Assembly (NCBI GenBank): GCA_015698045.1
Contig: BLAL01000080.1
Span: 312,501 to 376,500, forward strand
From: Rhizophagus clarus
Taxonomy: Eukaryota > Glomeromycota > Glomeromycetes > Glomerales > Glomeraceae
Direction: 5' to 3'
Length of the DNA: 64,000 nt
The first letter of the stretch is position 1. Every line of letters starts with the position of its first letter. The position numbers and the translations under genes are program-made. Shown here in pieces: positions 11,130 to 23,526 of this stretch. The notes under the pieces are model-generated. The model had not been told where the DNA came from, searched no databases, and saw only the letters and a program-made list of their open reading frames with translations.

Positions 11130-13050
11130 TTCCAAATAAGGACAGATGAATAGGATGGACTTAATATTATGATTCTTGTTTTTTAGAAAAAAATCGGGAG
11201 GAAAATAGGAGCTCCTTTATAAAAGTTTTCTACTTTAAAACGAAGAGTATAAAGATAATCTATTTTTTTTTTCCTTGTATACTAAGTGCACCGCCACATA
11301 AGCGTCTGAATTGAACTATAATACGGAATATCATATCTCTCTTAATATAGAAATCCTGTACCTTGAATGATTCGGGAAAAAATAAAAAAAAGAAAAGATT
11401 TCCAGAGAAAGTTAACAATTTCCAAAAAAATTTATCCCATAGGTAAGTTGCCAAGCGAAAATCGTTGAACGAAATTGATATACATTTTATAGTAATCGTC
11501 GGTCCAGATAACTCGTAAATCTGGCTATATAGCAGTGTTAGCAGGTGATTGTCACCCATTGTATTATGTAATAATAATAAAAATATCCCGAAAATCAACA
11601 TGTCACTATCAGAGTAACGTAACTCGTAACACCGAGTTCTTTAATTAATAGATCAGCCGAATCCGTCTAAAAATATTTTCATATTGAGAGCTCCAGCAAA
11701 CTTTCGACAAAGAAAATTAGAAAAGTCGATCCACATGCACTCTCCCCTGTTTCAAATTTACACGTGCTCAATAACATATGTTTTCCGGAATGTCGACATG
11801 AAAAAAAAAAATAAAAGTTTTCTTTCAAAGAAGCATTCCAGATGATAATGGAATCTGACATGTCTAAGGTTCACCCTTACCGTTATTATGTGAGCTGTCG
11901 TAATTGTTTGTTTAATATAGGTACTCGGGTAGGACTTAATATTAAAAAAAAAAATAGTTCTTCAAAAGGAATGTTTTATTGATGCAAAATGAAAATCGTT
12001 CCAGCCTTTCTCTGTTCTTTTTTGAAAAATCTTTCGGCCTAAAAATGCTAGATCAGCCACTAACATTAATTTTTAATTATATGATAAAATAATTAATGTT
12101 TTTTTTTAAAAAAAAAATAAAAGAAAATCTTTCTAAATCTGTTAAAGATATTTTCGGACCATTTTAAGGACCGTTGAACGCCAAAAGGAAAATTCCTCTC
12201 ATAGTAAATCATTGTTTACAATATTTTCGTCATAACCGAGCCATAAAAGGGAAAATCTTCAATTAAAATTCGGAGTTCTGAAAATCATGTTAATTATAGT
12301 GGCATGATATGCTAATTATGATTTATTATATGTTCTAAATTAGTTAGTTAATCTAACTAATTTTTCTCTTGAAGTATTTCTGTGGAGATCATTCGATCTA
12401 TGTATCCGTTATTTATCATTTTTTTCCTCCCGTTTTATGTTTTTTTCTCTTTTATTCTCTTTTTATTCATTTTTACAATCGCTTTCTTTTTTTTTTTAAT
12501 ATAATGACATGATTTTTTTTGAACCGCCCTCCGTGTTTTCCGAATTTTAATCGGGGAACAAACTCTTGGCATACATATCTTTCTTACCCAAATTTTCTTG
12601 GCAAAATCTATACAAACCAAAATTGTTCTAGAAGCATTTTTCTTGGCGTGGTTTTGTCCCCACTAAATTAGTGTTTGGTCACTATGGCACCATATATTTT
12701 AGCGTGTTTCATATGACTAATGAGACTTTTATTGGCCGAAATTAAACAATAAATGTCGCATTTCTTTACGTTTACGTAATTACTAATTAAGTTCTTATTA
12801 TAAATCATGACAATGATATGCTGCATTTTGAGTAAGTTCATTCTAATATACAAATGTTGATCAAAATCTTACATTTTACCCATTTTGTTATCAAAAAAAA
12901 AAAAAAAAAAAAATTTATATAAAGTACCTTTGATTTCAAAAAAAAAATTTTTTAACAAAAAAAACCTTAAATTTGTTTTGATTCAAAAAAAAAAAAAAAA
13001 AAAAAGAACGTAAACAAAAAAAAACATATATATATATATATTTAAACGAA
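11130..13050. other. Intergenic, no gene seen
   Basis: Long A and T homopolymers (for example 12892-12913) and open frames that are mostly low-complexity Lys/Phe. Nothing supported as a gene. Confidence 0.4.
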
Positions 13051-13058
13051 CATACTGT

Positions 13059-13069
13059 ATATATAAAAT
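13059..13069 (+). promoter_or_regulatory. TATA box of the four-exon secreted-peptide gene
   Basis: TATATATAAAA about 50 bp before the ATG at 13116, followed by a C/A-rich leader (CAACAACAAAAAC) typical of fungal 5' leaders. Confidence 0.5.
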
Positions 13070-13115
13070 TTTTTTCTTATATTCTTATTCAACAACAAAA
13101 ACTAAAAACTCAAAA

Positions 13116-13596
13116 ATGCACAAATTATTATTTTATATCTTATTCATCATCGCTATTTTATCTTTCTTACACACAACATCAGTATATTCATATCCCGTTG
13201 GGGCATGCGATATTGAAAGTAAGCAACTTTTCCAAGACTTTAAAAAAAGTACTCACTTGTAAATATTATGCATTTTTACTTATTTTTCTTTTTTCTTAAT
13301 AGATTGTGAAGATGAAATGGCAGAACGTGATTATAATCCTGATCCATGGTAAATTACATAATTTATATTACAACCATCAACCATCCATTTGTTTTTTTTT
13401 TTATAATGAACATAAAAAATTAAAAAAAAAATCTTAAATTTAGGTCAAAAATAAACGATGATGATGAACTAAAAGTGATTAATCTTCCGTAAGTATTTAT
13501 ATTAATACTTATTCTATTTAAATTTTCATGGAGATGACAAGAAATTTTGTTAAAAATTTTTTTTTTATTAGGGCAATATTTAATAACTTGTTATAA
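13116..13596 (+). CDS. Short secreted peptide precursor, four exons (72 aa)
   Basis: Exons 13116-13218, 13303-13348, 13444-13488 and 13572-13596 join in frame to 72 codons plus TAA. Each junction has GTAAG or GTAAA donors and T-rich AG acceptors (TTTCTTAATAG, TTAAATTTAG, TTTTTATTAG). Residues 1-25 are a signal peptide (MHKLLFYILFIIAILSFLHT, cut near SVYS-Y). The mature part of about 47 residues is acidic, with two cysteines close together (GACDIENCEDEM) and the word NPDPW. Exons 2-4 are only 46, 45 and 25 bases. No known family. A decayed relative with the same exon phases lies at 15.9-16.3 kb. It may be an effector or signalling peptide; it is too small for the usual gene finders. Confidence 0.75.
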
Positions 13597-13619
13597 AATT
13601 ATATTATCATCTCGTTTAA

Positions 13620-15900
13620 AAAAAAAAAGGGGGGGAACAAAATTAATTTTATTATGATAAATAATAGTAATTAATTTTTCTTTTTTCTTTTTTTTTTTTC
13701 TTTTTTTTTGTTTCTCGTTTTCAAAAAAAAAAAAAAACCACATAAAAAATAGAGCAAGAAACGGGCCACTTCGAATTCTATTTAACATATTGGTAGTAAG
13801 TTTCTAGTCAATCAGGAGCGAAGGAACGAGAAACGAGAAACGAGAAAAAAAAAAAAAAATTTAAATAGAAAAAAAAAACAAATTTATAAATATTTACGGT
13901 AATTTAATAATGGCAATAGGTCTTTTTTTATGATGGTAGAAAAAATTTTAATTAAGCTTAAGGTTTTTTTTTTTTAGATTAATTTTATTTTTTTGTAAAT
14001 AATAAATTTTTTTTTTTTAAAAAAAATGAGATATATAATAAAACACGATATTAAAAATTTTATAATAAAAAGTTGAAGTTGGAATGATTTCATGCAAACG
14101 TAACATGGTTTCAATTGTTTCTTGTAGAAGTGATTCAAATAAATTTCATTAATGAAAAAGACCTTATTTGGATCATAAATAAATTTAATATATTATACTT
14201 GGATAAATTCAGTTAAATACTTGATAAATGTGCATGCATTCTCCGAGATCTTCATTAACCATTATAGGGAATTCTGAAAAATGGCTTTTTTTTCATTACC
14301 GTCTCGCTACGAATTTGGAATGGCTAGGTTTAACGCCTGCTTCTCATTTGAACTTTTAACCTTTACCTTAATTGTTCATTACATTTTGATTGTCGAAAAC
14401 AGCTGATAAGATATGTAATATGATAAATCACGTGACACCTTGCTATCAAAGAGGCTTTCACTTGAAACAGATTTTTTTAAATAAAATATTTTATCGCCAT
14501 TTTCAAAATGATGCACACAGTTATATCCGAAAAAAAAAGCAAAACCGAAAACCAGGGGAAAAACCGAACAAAAAAATGGATGAAAACCGGACGAATATCG
14601 GTATTCGAATATTCATTCAATCACGAATAAATAGCCCTCACCAATTTGAAAACGGCGATAATAGTAATTCATAATGTTTTATAAAAACTGTTTACACATC
14701 CCTTATCAATAATTACTTTTTTCGTATGCACGATTGTTAATGATTGTACAAACATTTTATCATTCAGGTTTAAGGTTTACTAATAAAATATTGCACAACT
14801 AACGCAGGTTCGCAATCTCATAGATAATTTAACTCCTTTGTTCCACTTTCTATAAATATTTTAAACCTAAAAAAGTTGGTTCGGAATTTATGAAAAATTT
14901 TTTTTTCTTAATTTACATATATGGAAAACAAAGCTTTGAGAAGTTTTTCTAAGTTCGCATGCAATCGATCGATAAACAAGAGATTTTTACCGAATCATGT
15001 GGCACAGACAATACTACGTATCAATGTAACATATTACCTATGTCAAGTGATCAAAGATCGTTTCACGAACTATATATCAAATTATCGGTTAAAAAATCAC
15101 TAAACTCGTAATCGTTAATAACATACGATTAAGGTGAAAAACATGAAATTCAAACGTGGCTTAGTAATTTAAAAGTAGGCTATGTATGGCTATGAAAATC
15201 AGTAAGCCACTAATGAGTCAGCCTCGAGATTTATATTATTATTATTTTTTTTCGATCGATAAGAAATAAAGATCGTTTGTGTAGCAAAGATTGTCAAAGA
15301 GCATCGTATATTCTAAATTTTTAAATTTTCCCAAACTGGATTTGTCAGCGAATACTTAGTGAAAATGATTCGAAACTCTATATATAGAGGATAATAATTA
15401 TGATAAGCCAAGCACTGCCTCAGTTTGATTAATAATAAAAACAGGTGGCTTTGCGAAGGGAGGCTATGTTAAAATATACGGAAAAGCCCTTCTTCCTCTT
15501 GCATTAAATGATCATATTCATCGATCAAAATTTCCCGATAGGTTATGAAATAATAAAAATTATTTTATTGTTAAGTTAATTATGAGCGTGGCTGTTATAA
15601 TGTGGCTGCGCTTTCGCTACGTGTCTTCTCGCTCTCAAAAAAGTGAGAATTAAAATGAATTAAAATCATTTCCTCAATATAAATAAAGATCATTACGAGC
15701 GTGGAATAAGGGAAGCCACATTTAATTAAGAAAAATCGAAATTATTGCTTGCATACGGGAGACTTTTATTTTAATTAACAAATGTGTTGCATCGCCACGT
15801 TTTTCTTTTATATTTAAATTTGAATGCTTTGTTTTGTTTCTTTTTTTCTTTTAACATTCTTTCTTTTCAACATTCTTCACATAAAGAAAATATCTACAAA
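13620..15900. other. Intergenic, homopolymer-rich, no gene seen
   Basis: Many A/T runs from 13.6 to 14.0 kb. Open frames at 14390-14674 and 14921-15103 have no recognisable features. No tRNA or repeat supported. Confidence 0.4.
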
Positions 15901-15928
15901 TAGACAATAATTCACTCTTTCACCGATA

Positions 15929-16320
15929 ATGAATAAACAGTTTGATTTATTTTTATATTTCATAATACTCTTATATTTAATCGTGATTGCGAATGCATCA
16001 CCAGGTCCTTATTGGGATGAAAGCCCATTGCCAACACCATGATCTGATTGTAATTAGACTATTTTTATAATTTCTTTAGCTTTTTTTTGAATTGTTTGAT
16101 TTATAAATTTTTAATTTTGTAGAGAATTGTGATGTATGCAAGTTGATGAATACTATCACAATTACATTTTGACAACCATGGTAAGTAAGGTTTTTTTTTT
16201 TTCGAGAAAATTTATATATGTGTATGGGCATATACAATTTATTATTATTATTTTTTTTTTTTTGTTTATCAGACATTTGGTTTTCATTGGGGCCCGCCTA
16301 ATCAATAATGATTAGAATCT
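15929..16320 (+). pseudogene. Relative of the secreted-peptide gene, probably decayed
   Basis: 15929-16042 is an intact 37-codon frame: signal-peptide-like MNKQFDLFLYFIILLYLIVI, then SPGPYWDESPLPTP and TGA. Downstream are two exon-like pieces with good splice signals, 16123-16180 (TTTTGTAG acceptor, GTAAGTAAG donor) and from 16273 (TTTATCAG acceptor). The first has the same layout as exon 2 of the 13.1-kb gene: acceptor phase 1, codons AAT TGT GA, and donor inside CCA TG|G. In that frame it contains a stop, so the downstream exons look dead, while the first exon could still encode a 14-residue secreted peptide. Either a tandem pseudogene or a gene reduced to its first exon. Confidence 0.45.
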
Positions 16321-16329
16321 TTTAATTCG

Positions 16330-18390
16330 TTTGCAATTCGCGTATATAAATTTATCATATTATATGATACCTTTATTACGCGATCTTTTTTTTTTTTTTT
16401 TTTTTTTTTTTTATTTTATAAATATTTTGGACAATTAATAACGTAATAATCTAATCACTTTACACGCTTACACTTACTTTTTCTTTATTCTTTTCATCTC
16501 ATAAAAAAAACAAACACTTTAACCCTTATGTAATCGATCAATCGATACGCACGCAATCTTTCAATCATGATTGGACATTTTTTCATTATCATCATCATGC
16601 CGCATTTTTTTAAAAAATTTTTTTTTTTTCATTTTTTCATTGATTTTGGTATATATCTTCTTGATGGTTTGATTTTTACGCATTTTTTTTTTTTTTTTTT
16701 ACTATCTTTATGTATATAAATTTGTTGTTTTTTACAAATCACAACTCAAAAAAGAAAAACCTTTTTTTTTGTCGTAAAAGGAATATAATAACTTTTATAC
16801 AATTATGTAAATTATAAATTGGAATAAATGAAGTTGTAAATATGAAAATAAAGAGAAAATGCGTTTAATTTAATTAGAAATATACATACATATATATATA
16901 TAGTATTTTTTTTTTATCACATTTAACATAAAATAAATCCTTATATCATACGTGCCAATTTGAAATTTTGAGATCCATTTTATATAAGCAAGTTTTTAAT
17001 TCAATACTTGTCCGATTTCTATATTGAGGATCAAAGCATCAAATAATTCTTTATAAAATTTTCTCTTGGAAATATAAAATAAAACAAATTAAAAAATGAC
17101 TGTTCAATTGGATAATATAGTATTCTATAGAATTATATCTATGCTTTTCTCTTGATTTACTAAGCCAACAACTACTTAGTTGTTATAGGTGACTTCGTAA
17201 TTTGTGGGATAAGGTCAATTGGCGCTTACTGGTCTGTTATGGTAATATCGTTCCGTTGTCTATATTCCTCCATGTGGACACAAGAGAGCCTACTCTTAAA
17301 ATGCCGTTTCCACCGAGATCAACACAATATGTGTTGGTGTTTAATTAGGAGAACGATCCGGCGAATCTCATTTTAGGCGTAATACCTGTTTTCATTTTGG
17401 TACAAAGTAGGCAGATAACTATGAAAGTCATTTTTTTTTTTCTCTTATTTATATGTGGATCACACATTAACTGACCGTTCCTCATCGTCCATACCATGCA
17501 ATTCTTATCGTTGTTTTTTCTTCTTAACAAGTTAATGAAATATTTCAACGAAAATATAGAAGAAAGAACAGAGTAATAATTGTTTGTTGAAACTTTCAAG
17601 TTATATTATTTGACGTCATGAGACCATAATACAAGTCAGCTTCCATTCTTTGAACATTTTCTAAAGTTGTTTTCAGTTAATAATTTAACGCTTTCATAAA
17701 AATATTTGTGAAAGATATATGAGAATGATAGTAAATATCATTTTGAAATAAAAACAGTATGAATTATCCACTAATAAATGAACGATTGATTTCAAATCTG
17801 TATATGAAAGCAGCCATTACTCCTTTTTTAAACTTCATGACCATATTCGTCCGAAAATATCGAATATTTTCTGAAAGATAATGATTTAAATGTGGAACGA
17901 TTAAATATAACATTAATACTGTATATTACATGACACTTATTTTTAGAGATAGAAAACAGTTAACAACTAAGCCACAAATCGTATATTACTAAAGACAAAA
18001 TATAAACACAATGATTGAACAAACAGTTATCTCCGGTTGTCTTTAGATTTATAAACGTAAACTATTTAGAAGATAAATCTTCACCTCGTCATTTCTGTAA
18101 TTCATATGTGTATCATCTTAGATCGTACGCTCCATAAACCTTTCGAAAGTGGATCAGATGTTTCTATAAACGAATAGTATCGCCTCCCATGTGACTTTTT
18201 GGCCGGCATTACAGCTTTAAGAAATTAACCATGTGATTTCACACCCCGAAAAAATTCTTAGTTCAGGGGGTATTAGTAATAAATCACCCGACACGTATCA
18301 AATAATCAATCGAATATCCTATACTACCATGAAAGTGTGAGTAGATTGTCACTCGTCTGTAAGTGGCTAGGTACTCATATGCATTCAGAT
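16330..18390. other. Intergenic, no gene seen
   Basis: Poly-T tracts at 16.38-16.7 kb. A block at 16.74-16.98 kb (CACAACTCAAAAAAG onward) resembles 27.98-28.19 kb, where almost the same series of words (GGAATATAATAA, TAAATTATAAATTGGAATAAA, TGAAGTTG) recurs, so it is a dispersed repeat. No intact gene. Confidence 0.4.
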
Positions 18391-18398
18391 CCACAATA

Positions 18399-18687
18399 CA
18401 GTCAAATCTCAATATACCGAACTCGCGGTTCAAGAGCAAAAGCTCGGTATATAGTGGAAGTTCGGTATATAAATCTGGTTTATATAAGCCGGTTTACAGT
18501 AACGAGTTCGGTATATGAATTTATCACGTGATTAAAGAATATTAATTTTGGCTGGAATTAAGATTTAATTATCACACAGACCAGTAAAATTTCAACAAGT
18601 TCGGTATCAAGAAATTTTTTTTATATGCTTTATTATAAATCGGTATATCGAGTTCAGTTTTCATAAATTTTTAGGTTTATTATACTG
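18399..18687. mobile_element. Pogo/Tigger-like MITE with TA duplication
   Basis: Starts CAGTCAAATCTCAATATACCGAACT and ends in ...ACTG, flanked by TA on both sides (18397-18398, 18688-18689). Subterminal repeats TCGGTATA and GTTCGGTATA occur several times and in both orientations (for example ATCGGTATATCGAGTTC near 18637), as in pogo-like elements. It has no coding capacity. The motif GGCTGGAATTAAGA inside it is shared with other repeats in the window. Confidence 0.6.
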
Positions 18688-18882
18688 TATATAAAAAAAA
18701 AAAAATTTTTTTTCGCTCCATGCTCATAACGGTTTAGAAACTTTGTATATTATTAAAAAAGATTATGATATATTTTAACATTATTTTATTCCCACAATTC
18801 ATTAAATAAAAGTGTTTATATTGTTTATAATATTTACAAAGATTGAATTTACAATTTCTATTAAAGGTTAATGTCTAAATAT

Positions 18883-20464
18883 TTAATTGTATGACACACA
18901 TTGTTTTGCTTGGGGAGCATATCTATTCATGTTTCGTTTTTTAAGAAATCTATAAACTAAAAATCCAGCAATAGAAACAACAATAGAAATAATAATTCCA
19001 AAAATAATACCAATTTTCCTGCCATTACCATTATCAGGCTTTTCAGGATTTTTCTTGCCATTTTCGCCATTATCAGTTGGCAAAGTATTTACAGCAGTAG
19101 TAGTTGGTGAATTTTCGAGACCGAATTGTGTTACCCATGTATAATTTTCAGGATTGCTTACATCAAGAATATAAAAAAATGGGGCTTGTGATTCATCATA
19201 TGTACCTATATCATCTGGAGAATTTTTACCTAGAATAAATAATACATAAGTACAATAACTCAAGACTGAATATAAAAAATGTATTAATTTTACCAAAAAT
19301 CATGAACATATAATTTCCAACCAAAGCACTAGAATGACAATTAAGTATTGGTGATATACCACCAGAAACGGATGGAATTGACCAACTAAATGGATTTGCT
19401 TTTGTATCTAATACAGCCAGTTGATTTATAACATTTCCATTACCATTAAATCCACCATAAATAATTATTCTTTGATCTGGTGCTAAAAAAAAAACAGTCA
19501 TTTATTTTAGTTGTTATTTTAAAATTACTAATTATAATATAATATTTACTTAAAACTGCGGAATGTGCTCCACGCGTTTCCACTACACCTTGTGTTGTCT
19601 AAAAAAGAAGATTTATTAATTCAAAGAAATAATGAATAATTTTAATTAAATAAAATATTAATTTACCGTACGTGCCCATTTGTCAGTTTTCGTGTTATAA
19701 AGGATATTCTAAATTTTAAAAATTTAACGTGAATTGATTAATCCTTAAATAATACAAGTTTTACAAAATTATGTAAGATTAAACCTATTTACATTATTCA
19801 TGTCAATATATTGGAAAGCATTTGAAGCTAATGCATATCCACCAATGAAAATAATGAAACCGTTAGGTAATAAAGTAGCAGTATAGTCCACGAGAACAGG
19901 TATGGGAGGTACAACATCAATAAGAGAACTTCCGGACCAAGTTAAAGAATTAACATCAAGGATATCTATACCATCTAAAACATCAACTGTACTAATACCA
20001 TCATTTCCACCAAAAGCATAAAATTTTCCAGTTTCATTATTAATGACACCACTAATGTGACTTCTTATCATATTTACAATTCCTTTTGTTTTTGGTATGT
20101 CCCATTTATTAGTTTCTAAATTAAAAGTATGTAAAAGTGCATCACTATTAATCGTAATACTATTAATCGTAACTCCTCCATATATATAAATTACATCTTT
20201 TTGAGGACTAAGAAATGCTGTTGTAAATGAACCTCCAAATGGAGTTGCTACATTTAGTATTTCAAATGGTGGATTTGTTGTATTAAATGATTTAGATAAA
20301 TCAAGTTGTAATAATTGATTTAATGGTAATGAATTGTTGGATATTATTCCTCCAAAAAAATATAATTTTTTATCTACAAGAACTGAGCTTTGTCCATAAC
20401 GATTAGTTATTGTTTGACAAATTCCAGTTGATAAAATTATCAATAAAAAAAGTATTGTTTTCAT
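18883..20464 (-). CDS. Kelch-repeat type I membrane protein (432 aa)
   Basis: Five exons (20464-19793, 19708-19667, 19598-19550, 19482-19294, 19229-18883) join in frame to 432 residues. Residues 1-16 are a signal peptide (MKTILFLLIILSTGICQ). The lumenal part is a chain of kelch blades; YFFGG, IYIYGG, FYAFGG, FIIFIGG and IIIYGG mark successive blade strands, so a beta-propeller outside the cell is expected. Near the C-terminus a Gly/Asn/Pro/Lys-rich linker leads to one membrane segment (IGIIFGIIISIVVSIAGFLV) and a short basic tail. Kelch propellers bind protein or sugar partners; as a surface receptor or wall-contact protein its ligand is unknown. Four of the introns match those of the paralogue at 29.1-30.7 kb in place and phase. 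Confidence 0.9.
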
Positions 20465-20501
<37 letters not shown>

Positions 20502-20506
20502 GGAAT

Positions 20507-20516
20507 AATTTATATA
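20507..20516 (-). promoter_or_regulatory. TATA-like box of the first kelch gene
   Basis: TATATAAATT on the minus strand, about 45 bp before the ATG at 20464, separated from it by an A/T homopolymer. Confidence 0.35.
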
Positions 20517-20655
20517 TTTGCACCATTTATAATTTTCTTTTAACATCCTTTTTTATGTTGGTTGTACCAAATATGCACGTTGTATTATTGATTTCCGAAA
20601 CGAAATCTCAAACTATTAAGGGGGAGCGAATGGCCAATCATGCAGTTGTCCACTT

Positions 20656-20685
20656 ACTGCGGAGAAGAATATTCTTCTCCGCAGT
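20656..20685. repeat. Perfect 30-bp palindrome
   Basis: ACTGCGGAGAAGAAT followed by its exact reverse complement, with no spacer. It lies about 190 bp upstream of the kelch gene start. It could form a cruciform or bind a dimeric factor, or be the tips of a collapsed foldback element. Confidence 0.7.
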
Positions 20686-21028
20686 TGATGTTACAATAAA
20701 CAGCAACTGAAATTTTACGAAGGATTTTCTATCTCTAGTCACCGAAAAAATATACGAAATGTTCTACAACTCCATTATTTCGGACAATGCTCGGAGTATT
20801 ACTTATTGTAACGAAAGTGTAACGAAAGGGAAGAGTTAGTTCATCGACGTTGATAATAAATCTAATGATATTGGGAATGACGAAATTTTCTAATAGAGTA
20901 ATTGACGAGGCACAATTGCTGAGTAAACATATTTTTCATTTGGGATGACCGATTAAAAAAGGTGGAGAAATAATACCCTTACGTTAAGTAGTAATGAAAC
21001 AGGATCAGCTGATAACGATTGTTACATG

Positions 21029-21174
21029 CACGGTGAGCATTATTTTTTGGAAAGTGGAAATGGAAAAATACGTAAAAAATACGTTAAAATAGTCAAATAT
21101 GGCCATTTTCCCGCATTCATTATTCCAGTGAAACTGGGCTTCGCCCAAATAGTTTTGATCACTGTAACGAATAA
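21029..21174. mobile_element. Diverged mariner-like MITE
   Basis: The left end CGGTGAGCATTATTTTTTGG matches the end of the mariner relic at 2905, and the right end TTTTGATCACTG reads inward as CAGTGATCAAAA. Ends are imperfect and the target TA is only clear at the right. Confidence 0.35.
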
Positions 21175-21899
21175 TGGTAACGTTGTACACATGATTGGTA
21201 TCGATGTCCATATATATTTCAACAATGGAGAGTTGAAACGATTGTTATGGTAACCAGTGTTGCAATCCGTCATCCGATGGATGATCGAAATTTTCATCTC
21301 ATCTATTTTTGGAAAGAGATGATTTATCCCCTTAATTCCTATATTATTAACAAAGAAAAATTCGGGATAATGCAATATTTATTAATTAAATACAAAAAAT
21401 CGTTCGTTTAATTGCTTATTTGAGAAAAATTTCATGAAATCCAACATCAAATTGCCTTTAATATTAAAATTTATCTCCGTAAAATCTTTGATATACTAGA
21501 AAATTAATGAAAATTCGTTATAAACTAAAGGGGTATTTTGTATACGCGAATAATTATTTATTGAATAGTTGGAGGATTCCAATGATGAGATGCTAGAGTA
21601 GATGATAAGTTATTTACGAGAACAGAATTGGTTGTTCATTCCAGTGAGGTGTTTAATTTTAGTGATACGGCTGTAACTAAATCGGTGAGATATTACGTTG
21701 AGATTGATACTACTAGGCATTATTATATATTAACTTTTGGATATAGTCCAAGAGAATGCTTTGCTTGAGACGCATATAGGAGATGGGGCAGGGGGTGGTG
21801 TTAATCATAAGCCGACACCTGATAAGGTTGTTGATAATATGCGGATTGAATTTATAGAGAAACTATGAATACTATGCCGCCTATGTTAACTGGACATGA

Positions 21900-22980
21900 T
21901 ATGTTGGGAAACTAAGTAATGCTGGGACAGGATGCGTGGATGTTTACATTGTTGACGCGTGAACGTCAACAACGCAAACTTGCTAACGCGTATTGTTACA
22001 CACGCCTGTATGTTGAAAACCTTATAAATACCCTCCCGAGAGAGGATAATTAAAATTTTGATTACTTTTTAATTTTTTAAAAAATTCCGTTTACAAAATC
22101 TTAACATATCCTCATTGTCCGATCATGCCTGCTGTCTGTTTGGTCAATTTGCGTAGCAAATTATCAAACAGATGCAATGCTATTACCATCGTTGGTGTCT
22201 CTATTGCTCAAGAGCATCATGAGGGTAGCGAATTGCATTTACATGCTTTGGTGAAGATAGATAAGAAGCCTGGTTTTAGAGATACTACTATTTTTGACCT
22301 TGTGAAGACGAAATAGATATCATCTGAATATAGATATGAATGTGAGGAATTTTAATGTGGCCAAGAAGTATGTGAGAAAGGAGTGGAAGGAGAATATACA
22401 GCAAGCGAAGTGGGATGGAAATTTGATAGAGGACTGGCCGCAGGATATGAATAATGCTGGGAGGAATAAAAGGAAGCAGCAATTTGAGGATGATGATATT
22501 CACGATGCGGTAAAGAGGAGTAAAATGGCGGATGAGTTTTTGCAGGAGGTGAATGTTGTGAAGCCAGCTGCACTGGCTTCCAACTTTAACAATTTAAGGG
22601 CTTATGCTAATTGGGTATTACCAGCGCAGGCCGCTTTAATTTATAGATGTGATTTTAATTTAAGGGAGCAGAGGTTACCAAAGGAGGTTAAATGGTGGGT
22701 TGATAATTGTTTTAATTCAAGCGCTGGACGCTTGAATTATAAATCTTTGGTATTGTTTGGGGGTACAAGGTTGGGAAAGACTGAGTGGACGAGGTCATTG
22801 GGTCGGCATACGTATTGGCAGGGGTTATTGATCCGCAGTATTTTGATAGCAGGAAAGGCGATTATTATATGGTAGATGACAGGTTTTTGTATTGGAACAG
22901 GTTTTGGGGAAACAAAAAGATTGGAGTACAAGGAAGGCATATCAGGGGTTTATTCGTGTTATAATTATAAAAATTACTTC
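21900..22980 (+). pseudogene. CRESS-DNA virus replication-protein fossil
   Basis: Endogenous copy of a Rep gene like that of geminivirus-related circular ssDNA viruses. Parts: an endonuclease-type N-terminal part (about 22.13-22.35 kb) with the paired-histidine word HLHALVK preceded by QEHHEGSE, and a helicase part (about 22.5-22.97 kb) with a P-loop GGTRLGKTEWTRSLG and the following aromatic word. Upstream is TATAAATA (22023-22030) and a 9-bp inverted repeat at 21949-21972. It is broken, with only a few breaks, and the family words are still easy to read, so it is not very ancient or was once under selection. Endogenous Rep copies are known in several fungi and other eukaryotes. Confidence 0.7.
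21949..21972. repeat. Hairpin upstream of the Rep fossil
   Basis: TTGTTGACG, loop CGTGAA, CGTCAACAA: perfect 9-bp arms. It is about 50 bp before the TATA box. It may be the relic of an origin hairpin or of repeated Rep-binding sites; no TAATATTAC nonamer is seen. Confidence 0.5.
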
Positions 22981-22986
22981 GTTAAA

Positions 22987-23114
22987 CAGTATACTACATT
23001 TAATTAGTATAACGAGAATTTTCTAATATGTTAGAATTGGTACCACGTTGAAGATTTGTTGTATTGTGAAATTCGTTACATCAAAATTCGCTATAACTGA
23101 AAAGGGTATTGCTG
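22987..23114. mobile_element. Short pogo-like MITE next to the Rep fossil
   Basis: Left CAGTATAC...TATAACGAGAATTTT and right AAAATTCGCTATAAC...GTATTGCTG pair as imperfect inverted ends; TA follows the right end. A similar right end (AAATTCGTTATAAACTAAAGG, ending near 21541) lies on the other side of the Rep fossil in direct orientation. Confidence 0.4.
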
Positions 23115-23526
23115 TAGCGGTTGTTATATATTACCAGTAACCATGTTCACATATGTTTCTATACTGTAGTATATATTGGTTAGTAACTTTCTCTCGCATG
23201 AGCTGGTTAATAACCATTGTTCTTGCTAATAATATGACTCTGTTCTATGATTGCCAATGCGAAATCAGCATAAAGTTTATCAAGCTAGTCCTGCATTTGT
23301 ACATCGTTTACATGTATTAATAAAGTACCATGAATATTCTTCTCGCTTATCACAGAAATCCTGACTCACGATCTCACTTTTTTTATATGAGCATGATTTT
23401 TGTAATCTGGTGTGATAGATATCTGTATTAAAAGTAATTTGCGTAACTGATCAACCGATAAATCAGATCAATTTCGATTTATATATTTTTTTTTCTACGT
23501 TTCGTACAACTTGTGCACCAAAAAAC

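Noticed and set aside
13591-13788. 65-codon minus-strand frame
   Set aside because: Poly-Lys and poly-Phe from homopolymer tracts, overlapping the last exon of the secreted-peptide gene.
22288-22940. Minus-strand open frames opposite the Rep fossil
   Set aside because: They are antisense shadows of the Rep sequence; only the plus strand carries family words.
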